A stretch of 64,000 bases of DNA from Nostoc sp. FACHB-892 (GCF_014698795.1 NZ_JACJTR010000015.1:62001-126000); one strand, 5' to 3'. Counted from the first letter of the stretch, positions 43,543 to 52,382 are shown. Notes: a model not told the origin generated them from the letters alone. Program-made: numbers and translations.

Positions 43543-45456
43543 TTACTTGAGTAAGTCTGAGCAAATCCAACCAACCTTATTATTCGCTTCGACTTCATAC
43601 CAAGTTTCTTTAACAGAATTTATTTTTTCATTCAGGATGGTTATAGAACTACCATCTCGTATTTTATCTAGCAAAGTTCCTTTAATACTTGGAGTGCCCC
43701 GCAAGTTTATGAACCCAGTTGATGTTTTAGTAATTAAAGTTTTGATTGGATGAGAGATATAGCCACATTTTTTATCCTGCTCCTCACCCTGGCATACATA
43801 AGCCAATCTTTCTGAAAAATTATTAGCTTGAGAAAACTGTGGTTGAATGACAGGATTACCTTGACGGTCAATATAACCCCACTTACCATTCATGTATATA
43901 GCAGCTAAACCTTCTGAAAAGTCGTGCTTATTATCTAAATGTTTACACTCAGCCTTGTTACTGATTATGTCTGTGGCATCACAGTCAAATCGTCGACGGG
44001 TATCTCTAGGTTCATCAAATTGTGGTTGAATGACGATATTACCTTGACGGTTAATATAACCCCACTTATTATTTTGTTTTACAGCAGCTAAACCTTCTGA
44101 AAAGTAACTAATCTTATCAAATTTTCCTTCAATTATAGGTTTTCCATCTTTATCAATGTATATCCATTGATTATCTTTTTTTACTGGTGCTAGACTTTCT
44201 CTAAATTGGTAAGCTTCGTCAAAAGATTGACGAATTGAAAAAGTACCAGCTTTATTGATGTACTCCCACTTGCCATCAATTTTAACTGGGGCAAGTCCTT
44301 CAGAAAATTGACCAGCACCTGTAAATTTTCGTTTAATAACTTCGTTGCCACTAGTATCTATATATCCACAAGTAGAAACATGGCATATATATGCTTTACC
44401 TTCAGAAAACTGGCCAACCCTATTATAACCATACTGAGGTTTAATTTGGTATTCGCCTTTTTTGTTAATAAAGCCTCTATTTTCTCCATATTTCCATGCT
44501 AATGCTAAATTATCTGGTTTAGAAAAGTCTAAAGCTCCATCGAAATTTGGCGGAATTTGAGTATTACCTTCTCTATCTATATAACCTGCCTTACCATTAA
44601 TTCTTACTCTTGCGAGTCCATTATTAAAATTACCACCGCGCTCTATTCTTGGCTCTAAAACAAATTTAAATTCAGGAGTATGACTGGGAATTATTGGATC
44701 TATAGTTTTATTATTTTTAGGTATATTAGGAGGAATTGCAAATGATATACTACCTAATAAACCTATGACTGCTAATACTAACCCTCCAGATATAACATAA
44801 GGCATCCTTATAGTAATGTTATCCTTTAAGTCATCTTTACAAGCTAATTTGATAGCTTTTTCTAATTCACTAAAAGCCCATAATTTCCAAATAAACGGAA
44901 GTGCTAACTTAATTTTTATTTTTCCCAAATAAAATTCATGTTCTTTTATTTTTATCCAATGATAATCTTGTAAAAAAGCTTGAATTCCCTTTTCTATGTT
45001 TTCTATATTTTCTATATTATTAAGATTGTTAATGTTATTAAATTCTGTTTTTTCTTCTTTGCTTTTTTCACTAGTGTTATCAAATGCTATTTTAATATCT
45101 TCATATTTTTCAATGCCTCGAAGAAGAATTGGAATTACTCTTTTATCACTCTTATTTTTTTGGTCTTTTTTTACCTCTTTTTGTATATCAAATATTTCTT
45201 TTATCTGAAAAGGACCTAATCCATTTTCACTTAAAAAAATCAAAATTATTTTTGATTCAGTGATTGCGTCACTAATATTTATTTTATACTTATCTCCAGG
45301 AGTAATTCTGTGTTGATCTAGCCATGATACTACTTTTATAGTTTTAAAAAAATTCAAAGAATAGCGTTTATTATCAAGATAAGTATGAAACTTATTTACC
45401 AAGTTTTTATCTTTACTGTTATGGCATAAAAATATAGTTACTGATACTGTCTTCAT
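43543..45456 (-). CDS. TIR-transmembrane-WG-repeat-SH3 protein
   Basis: The 637-residue protein begins with a TIR domain (residues 5-170: VTIFLCHNSKDKNLVNKF, SWLDQHRITPG, IILIFLSENGLGPFQIKE). The conserved acidic residue is E87. An Asn/Ile/Glu low-complexity stretch sits at 139-157 and one membrane helix at about 219-241 (YVISGGLVLAVIGLLGSISF). About eight or nine WG repeats follow from about 265 to 565 (GYIDREGNTQIPPNFDGA, WGYINRQGNIVIQPQF), then a bacterial SH3-like domain at about 580-637. By topology the TIR domain is cytoplasmic and the WG/SH3 part outside, so it could link an envelope signal to an NAD-directed effector. It is AT-rich and upstream of the TIR-SLOG gene. Confidence 0.8.
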   Translation of the reverse strand: MKTVSVTIFLCHNSKDKNLVNKFHTYLDNKRYSLNFFKTIKVVSWLDQHRITPGDKYKINISDAITESKIILIFLSENGLGPFQIKEIFDIQKEVKKDQKNKSDKRVIPILLRGIEKYEDIKIAFDNTSEKSKEEKTEFNNINNLNNIENIENIEKGIQAFLQDYHWIKIKEHEFYLGKIKIKLALPFIWKLWAFSELEKAIKLACKDDLKDNITIRMPYVISGGLVLAVIGLLGSISFAIPPNIPKNNKTIDPIIPSHTPEFKFVLEPRIERGGNFNNGLARVRINGKAGYIDREGNTQIPPNFDGALDFSKPDNLALAWKYGENRGFINKKGEYQIKPQYGYNRVGQFSEGKAYICHVSTCGYIDTSGNEVIKRKFTGAGQFSEGLAPVKIDGKWEYINKAGTFSIRQSFDEAYQFRESLAPVKKDNQWIYIDKDGKPIIEGKFDKISYFSEGLAAVKQNNKWGYINRQGNIVIQPQFDEPRDTRRRFDCDATDIISNKAECKHLDNKHDFSEGLAAIYMNGKWGYIDRQGNPVIQPQFSQANNFSERLAYVCQGEEQDKKCGYISHPIKTLITKTSTGFINLRGTPSIKGTLLDKIRDGSSITILNEKINSVKETWYEVEANNKVGWICSDLLK

Positions 45457-45677
45457 GTTTGTATAACTCCTTTAAGTTTCAGTAGTACTGCTTAGTCTCT
45501 GTACAAAGCTACAAATGTACAGAGTAGAATTCCAGAAAATATATCAATTTAATTAGATTTTTAATAGCTATTTTATACTTTGGAAAAAGAAAAATATGTC
45601 TTTAGTGTGAATGTATCTATAGTTAAGAATTTCAGCTTTAAATTAATAAGTTGTACACGAATTGCTAATTTAAAAAG

Positions 45678-45881
45678 CTAGGGCAGAGATGGTGTTCTGT
45701 TCATCTCACTCACACTCAAATATCGCTTTAGAGCTGCAAGAGAGCGATGACCGCTAATTGAATGAGTAAACTCTCCCACTTGCCTAATGTCTGAGGTGGG
45801 AGTTTTCAGCAGCCGTAAAAGTGGCGAAAGTGTTTCTCCACCAAAGCCGTTGCTGTTGTTGGGCATGATATAATATGCCAA
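45678..45881 (-). pseudogene. C-terminal tail of a tyrosine recombinase/integrase
   Basis: The frame ends ISGHRSLAALKRYLSVSEMN, which matches the end of phage-type tyrosine integrases (Gly-His-x-Ser and the catalytic Tyr in the RYL position). The preceding 35 residues do not contain the catalytic Arg or the HxxR motif, so this is a fragment. It lies next to the TIR genes and suggests past integration here. Confidence 0.5.
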
Positions 45882-45972
45882 TGAAAAGTTATAAAGCCTT
45901 TGACTGAATGAAATTTAGCCAAAGGCTATTTAATAAGTTTGAGCATTAGCCTTGAATAGTAACCCTGTTCTG

Positions 45973-46212
45973 TTAACCCCAAGACTCAATAATCATGGCG
46001 ATCGCAAATAGACAGACTAGGGAAATTGCTATCCTTGCAACCCATATCCAGACAATTTCGGATAAAAGCATCGCAACTATCGTGATAGCCCCAAAAGTGT
46101 GAGACACAACAAAGACTACTGCAAGACCCAGCAGGGCCAGTAGAAAATACTTGAGTCCTTTAAAAAACCACCTCAACAGCAGACTATCATTGTCTTTAAA
46201 ATTGGGTTTCAT
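45973..46212 (-). CDS. Small membrane protein
   Basis: The preferred 79-residue reading starts at the ATG at 46212, preceded by AGGA and AAGG. It has two membrane helices (YFLLALLGLAVVFVVSHTFG and IAISLVCLFAIAMII). The open frame extends to 46311 with a further hydrophobic stretch (VGATLWVLAVSLVW), so a longer 112-residue form is possible. The family is not recognised. Confidence 0.5.
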   Translation of the reverse strand: MKPNFKDNDSLLLRWFFKGLKYFLLALLGLAVVFVVSHTFGAITIVAMLLSEIVWIWVARIAISLVCLFAIAMIIESWG

Positions 46213-46548
46213 CCTTTTTTTCCTGTTTTGAAAGTTGAATCTAGGTAGCAGGTAGTGCTTCCCCGACCACACTAAGGAAACAGCTAATACCCACAGTGTT
46301 GCTCCCACCAAGTCAAGCTAAACAACAGTCCTACTCAAGAGTTACAGTTGGAATGCTGCGGAATGTGGGCTTGATATTTGCAGATAATGAAAAATTAAAC
46401 TCCTTGAATCAATTGCCAAGGCAATCTTGATATTAAAATTAGGCGTTCAATGCCCGTAATCGCACATAATACGCACTACGCGCATTGAACCCTCGCAATT
46501 CTCCTTTTTAAGAATCGACGTTTTCTACCTTTACTTATTACTCACAGG

Positions 46549-46674
46549 ACTTACGCAAAATTATGAAATAAACCTAGTTCCCGTTCACGTTGGTGTTCGC
46601 GTTAGCGTCTCTGAAAGAGAAGTTTCTCGTAGAGAAGCGTAGAAATCAAAGTTTCAAAAAAATATTGCGTAAGT
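46549..46674. mobile_element. MITE-like element with ACTTACGCAA / TTGCGTAAGT ends
   Basis: ACTTACGCAA (46549-46558) and TTGCGTAAGT (46665-46674) are perfect 10-bp terminal inverted repeats. The inside contains GTTCGCGTTAGCGTCTC-type repeat motifs and no open frame. It shares its ends with the element at 11212-11297 and lies in the 620-base spacer before the STAND gene. Confidence 0.6.
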
Positions 46675-46734
46675 TTTGACTTATCTAAGTCTCTTTTTTG
46701 CCCGTAGCCTTACTAAGTTACTATTTTAAACTGT

Positions 46735-46930
46735 TAAATTCACTATAAAGTAACTAAGTTACTTAGGTCAAGGCAAACTAGAGAGAAAATTATTTAAACA
46801 GCATCAAGATGCCACAAATATGCCTGAAATCAGATCCCTCATAGACGAAGTTTCCCACCGCGTTCAATGAATACTCACTTTTAGCAGTAATGTTGTCTCA
46901 CCTAGTGAGGTAACATTGGTGTGTAGCGAG
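46735..46930 (+). promoter_or_regulatory. Inverted repeats upstream of the STAND gene
   Basis: Two symmetrical elements precede the gene. AAGTAACTAAGTTACTT at about 46746-46762 is a nearly perfect palindrome, echoed by CTAAGTTACT at about 46713. At 46889-46917, AATGTTGTCTCAC and GTGAGGTAACATT form an 11-of-13 inverted repeat with a 3-base spacer, ending 14 bases before the GTG. The second could be an operator, possibly for the protein's own HTH domain, or an RNA hairpin that covers the ribosome-binding region. Confidence 0.45.
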
Positions 46931-46931
46931 T

Positions 46932-49900
46932 GTGAGTGTAAAGGTGAGTGTGATTTCTGAAAACGTTCTTTTAACTTTAGCCCAAAAACGATGCTTGTCT
47001 AGCAGCGAGGTAGAGGTCTTTTTGTATGCTGTTCAAGGACAATCGCCAAATGCGATCGCAAAGGAATTGACAATCAGCGCCGAGGCTGTACGCAAAAGAT
47101 TAAGCGAAGTTTACAAAAAATTTAATGTTACTGGTAGCGGTCCAGGTAAGCTCACTAAGTTACAACAAGTTATCGAATTTGAATATCAAGCATCTTCACT
47201 GAATGAGAAACTCATTGCCAAACACCACCAAGATTGGGGGCAAGCGCCTGGTATCTGCGTTTTTTATGGACGTGTAGCAGAATTATCTCAGCTAACGCAG
47301 TGGCTAATCAAGGATAACTGCCAAATGGTGGCAATATTGGGCATGGGTGGAATTGGCAAAACTGCCTTATCTGTGAAGTTAGCAAAGGAAGTTCAGGAGA
47401 ATTTTGAATACCTGATTTGGCGAAGTCTCCGCAATGCGCCACCCGTATCAGAGATGTTGGCAAACTTGATCTATTTTTTATCTGATGAGAGAGAAACGGA
47501 GTTAGCAGAAAATGTAGATGGTCGAGTAACTCTGCTGATTAATTATTTACGAAAGCGTCGTTGTCTTTTGGTATTAGATAATGCAGAGACTATTTTACAA
47601 GAAGGCGATCGCGCCGGAGAATATAGACATGAATATGAAGATTATGGTCAACTACTCCAACGGATAGGGGAGGAACCACATCAAAGCTGCTTGGTGCTGA
47701 CTTCTAGAGAAAAACCAAAAGAATTTGCCCCTTTAGAAGGAGAAGCATCACCAGTCAGAACATTATCCTTAGTTGGCTTGGGAGAAACAGAAGGGCAAGA
47801 AATCCTCCAAGACAAAGGATTATTTGGTTCACAGCAGGAATGGGGCAAACTGATTGAGAAGTATTCAGGTAATCCCTTAGCATTAAAACTCGTTTCTGAG
47901 CCAATTCGGGAGTTATTTGATGGTGATATCGCTGCCTTTATTGCTGAAGGGGAGATAATTTTTGGCGACACCCGGAAATTATTAGATCAGCAATTTGAGC
48001 GGTTGTCAGAGATAGAAAAAGAAATAATTTATTGGCTAGCAATCAAGCGTGAGTTAGTTTCTCTGGAAGAATTGCTAGATGATACTGTGCGTCCCTTGCA
48101 AAAAAGGGAAGTAATGGAGGCGCTAGAATCACTACGTAGGCGATCGCTAATTGAACAAAGAACGGCACTTTTCACCCTCCAGTCTGTGGTGATGGAGTAT
48201 ATGACTGAGCGATTAGTTGAAGAGGTTTGTCACGAAATTACCACTAGTGAGATTAGACTATTTCTGAGCCATGCTTTAATGGAAGCAACGGCCAAAGATT
48301 ATATTCGTAACGCTCAATTTACCCTTATTATTAAGCCAGTTATAGATAGGTTATTAACAATTTTTAGATTTACTAAAAATCTAGAAACTCACCTATCTAA
48401 AATTTTATTTTCCCTACAAAATCAGACTCCACAAACAGCAGGATATGCAGGTGGAAATCTGCTCAATATGCTTTGTCAGCTACAAACTGATTTAAGCGGC
48501 TATGACTTTTCTAATCTAACTGTTTGGCAAGCATATTTACAAAGTGTGAATTTGCATCAAGTGAATTTTGCCAACGCTGATTTAACTAAGTCCGTTTTTG
48601 CAGAAACATTAGTTAGTATTTCGTCAGTGGCATTTAGCCCAGATGGAAAACTTTTAGCTACAGGTGATGCTGATGGCAAGACTTACTTATGGCAAGTTGA
48701 AAATGGAAAGCTACTTTTTACTTTTACTGGACATAGCAGTTGGGTAAAATCAGTTGCCTTTAGTCCCGATGGTCAAATTTTAGCTAGTGGCAGTGATGAC
48801 CAAACAGTGAAGTTATGGGATGTCCAAGATGGTAAGTGTCTCACAACTTTGCAGGGACATAGCAATTGGGTAAGGTCAGTTGCATTCAGTCCCGATGGTC
48901 GAATTTTAGCTAGTGGCAGTGAAGATCAAACAGTGAAGTTATGGGATGTCCACACGGGAAAATGCCTCAAAACTTTGCAGGGAAATACCAATCGAGTCAG
49001 GTCAGTTGCCTTCAGTCCTGATGGTCAAACTTTGGCTAGTGGCAGTGAAAAGCAAACAATAAAATTATGGGATGTCCAAACGGGAAAATGCCTCAAAATC
49101 TTGCAGGGGCATAGCAGTTGGGTAAGGTCAGTTGCTTTTAGTCCTGATGGTCAAATTTTAACGAGTGGTAGTGACGACCAAACAGTAAAGTTATGGGATA
49201 TCCATACAGGAAAATGCCTGACAACCTTGCAGGGACATAGCAATCGGGTGTGGTCGGTTGCCTTTAGCCCTAATGGACAAATTTTAGCTAGCGGTGGTGA
49301 CGACCAAACAGTGAAGTTATGGGATGTCCAAACGGGAAAATGCCTCAGAACCTTGCAGGGGCATAGCAATCGGGTAATGTCAGTTGCTTTTAGCCCCGAT
49401 GGTCAAACTTTGGCTAGTGGTAGTGAGAACCAAACAGTGAAGTTATGGGATGTCCACACAGGAAAATGCCTGACAAGCTTGCAAGGGCATACCAATCGAA
49501 TCAGGTCAGTTGCTTTCAGTCCCGATGGTCAAACTTTGGCTAGTGGCAGTGAAAAGCAAACTGTGAAATTATGGGATGTCCGTAACGATAAATGCCTCAA
49601 AATTTTGCAGGGGCATAACAGTTGGGTACGGTCGGTTGCCTTCAGTCCCGATGGTCAAATTTTAGCTAGTGGCAGTGAAAAACAAACTGTGAAATTATGG
49701 AATGTTCACACTGGAAAATGCCTCAAAAGGTTGCAGGAACATACCAATCGAATTAGGTCAGTTGCATTCAGTCCTGATGGTCAAATTTTAGCTAGCGGTA
49801 GTGACGACCTAACAGTGAAATTATGGGATGTTCACACTGGAAAATGCCTTAGAACCTTACAAGGGCATACTACTTGGGTAAGATCGGTTGCTTTCAGTCC

Positions 49901-50468
49901 CAATGGTCAAACTTTGGCTAGTGGCAGTGAAAACCAAAGAGTCAGGTTATGGAATATTCATACAGGACGATGTCTCCAAATTTTGGAGGGACATAGTAAT
50001 CGGGTCAGGTCAGTTACTTTCAGTCCCGATGGTCAGATTTTGGCTAGTGGCAGTGACGACCAAACTGTGAAGTTATGGGATGTCCATAATGGCCAGTGCC
50101 TCACAACTTTACAAGAACATACTAATCGGGTATGGTCAGTAGCTTTTAGTCCCGATGGTCAACTTTTAGCTAGTGGCAGTGCAGACCAAACGGTAAAATT
50201 ATGGGATGTCCATACTAGTAAATGCCTCAAAACCTTGCAGGGAGCAAATTGGGTCAGGTCAGTTGCCTTTAGCCCCGATGGTCAAACCCTGATTTGCGGT
50301 AGCCAAGATGAGACAATTAAGCTTTGGGATGTATTGACAGGTGAGTGTAGAAAAACACTGCGATCGCTAAGACCCTATGAAGGAATGAATATCACCGGGG
50401 TAACAGGGTTAACCGCAACGCAGTTAGTGACCCTAAAAGCTTTAGGCGCAGTGGAAGATACAGAGTAA
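46932..50468 (+). CDS. STAND NTPase: HTH, NB-ARC and 14 WD40 repeats
   Basis: Residues 18-70 form a LuxR-type helix-turn-helix (LSSSEVEVFLYAVQGQSPNA, ELTISAEAVRKRLSEVYKKF). The NB-ARC ATPase follows with the P-loop GMGGIGKT at 137-144 and Walker B LLVLDNAE near 212-219. A helical ARC region lies up to about 480 and a pentapeptide-like stretch near 520-550. Fourteen WD40 repeats from about residue 565 to the end fit two seven-bladed propellers. Each repeat reads SVAFSPDGQ, LASGS, TVKLWDV, GKCL and repeats are very alike. Proteins of this class switch from an ADP-bound to an ATP-bound oligomer when the repeats bind a signal. The GTG start is the first in frame. No separate effector domain is visible. 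Confidence 0.9.
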   Translation: MSVKVSVISENVLLTLAQKRCLSSSEVEVFLYAVQGQSPNAIAKELTISAEAVRKRLSEVYKKFNVTGSGPGKLTKLQQVIEFEYQASSLNEKLIAKHHQDWGQAPGICVFYGRVAELSQLTQWLIKDNCQMVAILGMGGIGKTALSVKLAKEVQENFEYLIWRSLRNAPPVSEMLANLIYFLSDERETELAENVDGRVTLLINYLRKRRCLLVLDNAETILQEGDRAGEYRHEYEDYGQLLQRIGEEPHQSCLVLTSREKPKEFAPLEGEASPVRTLSLVGLGETEGQEILQDKGLFGSQQEWGKLIEKYSGNPLALKLVSEPIRELFDGDIAAFIAEGEIIFGDTRKLLDQQFERLSEIEKEIIYWLAIKRELVSLEELLDDTVRPLQKREVMEALESLRRRSLIEQRTALFTLQSVVMEYMTERLVEEVCHEITTSEIRLFLSHALMEATAKDYIRNAQFTLIIKPVIDRLLTIFRFTKNLETHLSKILFSLQNQTPQTAGYAGGNLLNMLCQLQTDLSGYDFSNLTVWQAYLQSVNLHQVNFANADLTKSVFAETLVSISSVAFSPDGKLLATGDADGKTYLWQVENGKLLFTFTGHSSWVKSVAFSPDGQILASGSDDQTVKLWDVQDGKCLTTLQGHSNWVRSVAFSPDGRILASGSEDQTVKLWDVHTGKCLKTLQGNTNRVRSVAFSPDGQTLASGSEKQTIKLWDVQTGKCLKILQGHSSWVRSVAFSPDGQILTSGSDDQTVKLWDIHTGKCLTTLQGHSNRVWSVAFSPNGQILASGGDDQTVKLWDVQTGKCLRTLQGHSNRVMSVAFSPDGQTLASGSENQTVKLWDVHTGKCLTSLQGHTNRIRSVAFSPDGQTLASGSEKQTVKLWDVRNDKCLKILQGHNSWVRSVAFSPDGQILASGSEKQTVKLWNVHTGKCLKRLQEHTNRIRSVAFSPDGQILASGSDDLTVKLWDVHTGKCLRTLQGHTTWVRSVAFSPNGQTLASGSENQRVRLWNIHTGRCLQILEGHSNRVRSVTFSPDGQILASGSDDQTVKLWDVHNGQCLTTLQEHTNRVWSVAFSPDGQLLASGSADQTVKLWDVHTSKCLKTLQGANWVRSVAFSPDGQTLICGSQDETIKLWDVLTGECRKTLRSLRPYEGMNITGVTGLTATQLVTLKALGAVEDTE

Positions 50469-50472
50469 AAAT

Positions 50473-50524
50473 AAAAGGTAAAAGGATAAACTTTGCCTTT
50501 GTTTCACCCTTTTACCTTTTTTAT
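50473..50524 (+). terminator. Rho-independent terminator after the STAND gene
   Basis: AAAAGGTAAAAGG (50473-50485) is perfectly complementary to CCTTTTACCTTTT (50508-50520), and the stem runs into further T residues. It begins a few bases after the stop codon. The A/T-rich flanks let it work for the convergent gene at 50536 as well. Confidence 0.8.
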
Positions 50525-50535
50525 ATACCTGATGC

Positions 50536-50739
50536 TTATTTCATGTTAGCCCTTGCGTCCTTCACTGCGGCAAAGAAAAATAATCCTGTGAGTGGAATGC
50601 TCAATGCCAGGATAATCGCAGTGGCTGTGAAACCAAAATCTGGCCGTCCGTAGCTGAGTTCAAAAATCGAACCGACAGCTGCTATTGCACTTACACAAGA
50701 ACCACCCAGAAATAAACCGCTTTTTGGAGTTAAATACAC
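50536..50739 (-). CDS. Small two-helix membrane protein
   Basis: The 67-residue protein has two hydrophobic helices (GLFLGGSCVSAIAAVGSIFE and FTATAIILALSIPLTGLFFF) with a short polar loop YGRPDF and a charged C-terminus. It resembles small conserved cyanobacterial proteins without known function. It follows def by 10 bases on the same strand. Confidence 0.6.
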   Translation of the reverse strand: MYLTPKSGLFLGGSCVSAIAAVGSIFELSYGRPDFGFTATAIILALSIPLTGLFFFAAVKDARANMK

Positions 50740-50749
50740 TACTAATCCC

Positions 50750-51313
50750 CTATGCTATTGGTTTCACCGCTTGATACGAGAAGCCATTCTTAGATAGCTC
50801 CTGGGCTAAAGTCAAGGAGTTTTCTACACGGTCTACAAATACCACGCCGTTAAGGTGATCCATCTCGTGCTGAATGCAGCGTCCTAACAAGTCATTAGCC
50901 TTTAATGTCCGGGGACGACCATACTCGTCTTTATAGGCGATTTCCACGACTTCGGGGCGCTTTACATTTAGATATACGTTGGGAATGCTCAAGCATCCTT
51001 CTTCGGCAACAGAGATGTCGCGGCTTACCTGTTTGATAGTGGGGTTAATCAACACCAAGGGCTGATTAGCGGCATTTTCTGGTTCCAGGTCGATAACAAT
51101 TAGTTGTTTGTGAATTCCCACTTGGGGCGCAGCCAAACCAATGCCATCTTTGCTGTACATGGTTTGCAGCATTTCGCGCACCATCTGGCGAAGCTCGTTA
51201 TCTACTTTCGAAATTCGCTTTGCAGCTTGACGCAGCACGCGATCGCCTAAATAATGAAGCTCCAAAGGTGGATTTTTTAACTTTTTTTTCTCTACAGCAA
51301 TTTCAGAGGGCAT
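50750..51313 (-). CDS. def: Peptide deformylase
   Basis: It removes the formyl group from the N-terminal methionine of new proteins. All three motifs are intact: GIGLAAPQVG, EEGCLSIP and QHEMDHLNG, which supply the Cys and two His metal ligands and the catalytic Glu. The 187-residue length is normal. It is transcribed divergently from ftsX. Confidence 0.96.
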   Translation of the reverse strand: MPSEIAVEKKKLKNPPLELHYLGDRVLRQAAKRISKVDNELRQMVREMLQTMYSKDGIGLAAPQVGIHKQLIVIDLEPENAANQPLVLINPTIKQVSRDISVAEEGCLSIPNVYLNVKRPEVVEIAYKDEYGRPRTLKANDLLGRCIQHEMDHLNGVVFVDRVENSLTLAQELSKNGFSYQAVKPIA

Positions 51314-51421
51314 GAGTCTTGATGGCTAGTGGTGAAAATTCTTACTACTCTAATTCTATCAAGCTGGGAATTGGGAATTAGGAATTGGGAATTATTAATT
51401 ACGAATTACGAATTACGAATT

Positions 51422-52324
51422 ATGTTTAAGTCTTTCACCAAACTTGACTACCTGCTCAAAGAAACTTTCCTCGGTTTATTGCGGGGAGGTTGGATGAATT
51501 GGGCAGCTGTAAGTACTGTTACGGTGTTACTGTTTTTATTTGGCTTGAGTTTGCAAACCTCTTGGCAAGTTGAAAAACTCCTCTATCAGTTCGGTAGCCA
51601 GCTAGAAGTTTCAGTTTATCTCGAACCAGATAGGCAAGCCGAAAGCATTGAACCACTGATCGCAAAAATGCCAGAGGTAGCGACGATGCAAACCATTACC
51701 AAAGAGCAGGCTTGGACTAAGTTAGTTAAGGAAATGAGAATTTCTGATATTGAAGGTGCTACCGAGCAGCTAGGTGAGAATCCTTTGGTTGATGAGATAA
51801 AGGTGAAAGCGCGTAATTCTCAAGTTGTACCAACTTTGGCAACGCAACTGGCTAAGTTAACAGGAGTTGAAACGGTGCAGTATGTGGATGAAGCAGTCAA
51901 ACGCATTGCCCAATTGCACCAAGGTCTGAACTGGATTACTTTAACAATTACGATTATTCTGACTTTAACAGCGATCGCAGTGACTACTACGACAATTCGG
52001 CTGATTGTCATGGCGCGACGGCAAGAAATTGAAATTATGCAACTAGTGGGAGCAACTTCGGTTTGGATTTACCTGCCATTTATTTTACAAGGGATTGCTT
52101 TTGGTTTAGTTGGTGGTGCGATCGCTTGGAGTTTTATTTCTGTAATTCAACAGTTTATCGGTAAGTTGCTAGCTAATCAACCTGAGTTTATTCAAGCTAT
52201 TACCAACGGGGTGCAACTCACTCCAAGAGAAATATTACTATTGCCCCTAATTCTCTTAAGCTTTGGTGCAGCTGTAGGATTAATAGGAAGCTTATTCGCT
52301 GTCCGACGTTTTGCCAAAGGTTAA
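51422..52324 (+). CDS. ftsX: Cell division ABC transporter permease FtsX
   Basis: FtsX works with FtsE at the septum to control peptidoglycan hydrolases. The 301-residue protein has the family layout: an N-terminal helix (WMNWAAVSTVTVLLFLFGLS), an extracellular loop domain (VEVSVYL-like, EAVKRIAQLHQGLNWI) and three C-terminal helices (ITLTITIILTLTAIAVTTTT, IYLPFILQGIAFGLVGGAIA, ILLLPLILLSFGAAVGLIGS). ATG 51422 is chosen; an upstream ATG at 51329 would translate heptamer repeat DNA. AATTACG-type repeats run right up to the start codon. FtsE is not adjacent. Confidence 0.92.
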   Translation: MFKSFTKLDYLLKETFLGLLRGGWMNWAAVSTVTVLLFLFGLSLQTSWQVEKLLYQFGSQLEVSVYLEPDRQAESIEPLIAKMPEVATMQTITKEQAWTKLVKEMRISDIEGATEQLGENPLVDEIKVKARNSQVVPTLATQLAKLTGVETVQYVDEAVKRIAQLHQGLNWITLTITIILTLTAIAVTTTTIRLIVMARRQEIEIMQLVGATSVWIYLPFILQGIAFGLVGGAIAWSFISVIQQFIGKLLANQPEFIQAITNGVQLTPREILLLPLILLSFGAAVGLIGSLFAVRRFAKG

Positions 52325-52382
52325 TCATTAATCATTGCGGCATTGCAAAGGACAAATGACAAATGACAAATGACAAAACCTT

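Noticed and set aside
51329..51421. Upstream ATG giving FtsX 31 extra residues
   Set aside because: The extension is encoded by heptamer repeats, and ATG 51422 fits the family.
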